A DNA stretch of 49,330 nucleotides from an uncultured Veillonella sp. (GTDB taxonomy: Bacteria; Bacillota; Negativicutes; Veillonellales; Veillonellaceae). This document shows positions 48,303-49,330 of this stretch, in pieces; the first letter of the stretch is position 1, and the number at the start of each line of letters is the position of its first letter. The notes beneath the pieces were generated by a model. That model did no database searches and was not told where the DNA came from. It saw only the letters and a list, made by a program, of their open reading frames with translations. A program made the position numbers and the translations under genes. Where the stretch lies: the NCBI GenBank assembly GCA_902478055.1, contig CABSJL010000014.1:1-49330 (forward strand), written 5' to 3'.

Positions 48303-49330
48303 TTAGGAGGAGCAGCTAGTGCACTCATCCATTTCAAGGGATTGGTTACGGATGTAGTAGATAGTTTTGATCCCTTGTTTGTAGGCTTCTACGTAAAGGT
48401 CAAGAATTTCTTTCGCTTTCATTTGAGGCGTGATATACAAATTGAAAGATTGTGCTTGGTCAATATGACGTTGACGTACGCCACAAGCTTTGATGGACCA
48501 TTGTTGGTCGATTGTATGCGCCTCTTTGTAGAGCCAGAATGTTTTGTCGTTCAAATCTGGTGCCGTTTTTGGTGTGAAAGAACCTTTCTTTTCTTCGATG
48601 AAGAATTTTTTGAAGATAGGGTCGATACCAGCCGTTGTATTCGCAATGTTGGAAGTAGAACCTGTAGGAGCTACGGCCATCAAATAACCATTGCGGATGC
48701 CGTATTTTGCAACGTCTGCAGCCAATTGTTTCCAACGATCGGATGTGTAGCCACGACGTGTGAAGTATTCACCAGTTTCCCATTCGGAACCTTTGAATGC
48801 AGGGTATGCACCTTTTTCTTTCGCCAATTCCATGGAAGCTTTGATGGAATAGTACGCGATGTTTTCGAACAACTTGTCCGCTACTTCGATATGCTCATCG
48901 GATTCCCATTGGATATCGTGATTTACGAGGTAGTGGTGGTAACCAGACGTACCAAGACCGATAGCACGGTATTTATCAGATGTCATACGAGACTCTGGCA
49001 CTGGTGCTTGGTTGATGGAGATAACGTTATCTAACATACGAATTTGAAGAGCAATATTTTCTTCTAATTCTTCATCAGTAATACGGCCAAGACTGATGGA
49101 GTTCAAGTTACATGTAACCATGTCACCTGTATTTGTTTTAGTAGTAATCGTACCATCTTCGTTGATGATTTCTTCAGCAAGGTTTGTGAAGCCAACGTTT
49201 TGTGCGATTTCGTGGCACAAGTTGGATGCGTAAATCATACCTGCATGTTTGTTAGGGTTTGCAGCGTTTACTGTATCGCGGAAGAAGATGAATGGTGTAC
49301 CAGTTTCAACAGCGGAGCGCATGATTTTTT
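48303..49330 (-). CDS. nrdA: Ribonucleotide reductase class Ia, alpha subunit (C-terminal part)
   Basis: The last 340 or so residues of the catalytic subunit; the gene continues past the window edge, and the reading frame is open to it. It has FIFFRDTVN, the active-site NLCHEI (Asn-Cys-Glu of the radical mechanism), CNLNSISLG with the redox cysteine, MAVAPTGSTSNIANTTAGIDPIF, and a C-terminal CTSC pair that re-reduces the active site. ATG at 49322 is internal, not a start. Operon order nrdA-nrdB. Confidence 0.95.
   Translation of the reverse strand, partial: KIMRSAVETGTPFIFFRDTVNAANPNKHAGMIYASNLCHEIAQNVGFTNLAEEIINEDGTITTKTNTGDMVTCNLNSISLGRITDEELEENIALQIRMLDNVISINQAPVPESRMTSDKYRAIGLGTSGYHHYLVNHDIQWESDEHIEVADKLFENIAYYSIKASMELAKEKGAYPAFKGSEWETGEYFTRRGYTSDRWKQLAADVAKYGIRNGYLMAVAPTGSTSNIANTTAGIDPIFKKFFIEEKKGSFTPKTAPDLNDKTFWLYKEAHTIDQQWSIKACGVRQRHIDQAQSFNLYITPQMKAKEILDLYVEAYKQGIKTIYYIRNQSLEMDECTSCSS

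Noticed and set aside
48342..49034. A 230-codon plus-strand ORF opposite nrdA.
   Set aside because: It is antisense to conserved nrdA codons, has no ribosome binding site and no recognisable domain; an ORF shadow of biased codon use.

Overview
The window looks like chromosomal DNA of a low-GC diderm Firmicute (class Negativicutes), most likely Veillonella or a close relative. The evidence is a moderately AT-rich genome with Firmicutes gene order (small SRP RNA - dnaX - ebfC - recR - bofA), combined with an outer-membrane-type trait (a lipoprotein membrane-fusion protein of the RND/MFP family) and an oral/gut anaerobe gene set (YqhD-type alcohol dehydrogenase, NimA-like flavoprotein). The species assignment is inference; no 16S rRNA gene is present.

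Layout. 0-8 kb: start of a secreted protein (minus, cut by the window edge), yqhD, azlCD, an aldo/keto reductase (minus), an orphan MFP lipoprotein, a DUF2156 protein that appears to start at an AUU codon, a GATGC pentanucleotide repeat in front of an Eis-like acetyltransferase, and a pseudouridine synthase. 8-13 kb: a structured leader followed by gltB (large glutamate synthase subunit, no gltD beside it). 13-16 kb: a very AT-rich accessory island with a class II Fic protein and a DUF4393/Abi-alpha protein, both minus. 16-24 kb: SRP RNA, dnaX, ebfC, recR, bofA, a UvrD-type helicase carrying an inserted DEDDh exonuclease, and a second RluA-type synthase with a coding insertion made of DnaA-box-like 9-mers. 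24-29 kb: a CDF metal exporter, two exported proteins of unknown function, cycA (minus) and a NimA-like protein. 29.6-32.5 kb: three tandem paralogous exported proteins, the middle one with a frameshifted C-terminus. 32.7-37 kb: NCS2 purine permease (minus), Rrf2 regulator, MFS exporter, aroD. 37-38 kb: a RelE toxin with an antitoxin that holds two RelB/DinJ-like domains. 38.3-45.8 kb: a minus-strand aromatic operon, aroF-aroB-aroA-aroC-pheA-aroE/aroK, preceded by a previously unlisted 29-codon leader ORF and a strong terminator. 46-49.3 kb: a GNAT acetyltransferase, a DIP1984-family protein, and nrdA-nrdB (minus; nrdA runs off the end).

How the genes work together. With aroD at 36.3 kb the window encodes every step from phosphoenolpyruvate and erythrose 4-phosphate to chorismate, and on to phenylpyruvate. 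The leader ORF upstream of aroF contains the run Tyr-Phe-Tyr-Trp-Phe-Phe and is followed by a 12-bp terminator hairpin, the layout of ribosome-mediated transcription attenuation sensing all three aromatic amino acids. This is the best-supported candidate for an undescribed regulatory system here. The second is the array of eight same-orientation DnaA-box-like sites at 23658-23793, four of them 21 bp apart, embedded in a pseudouridine synthase gene.
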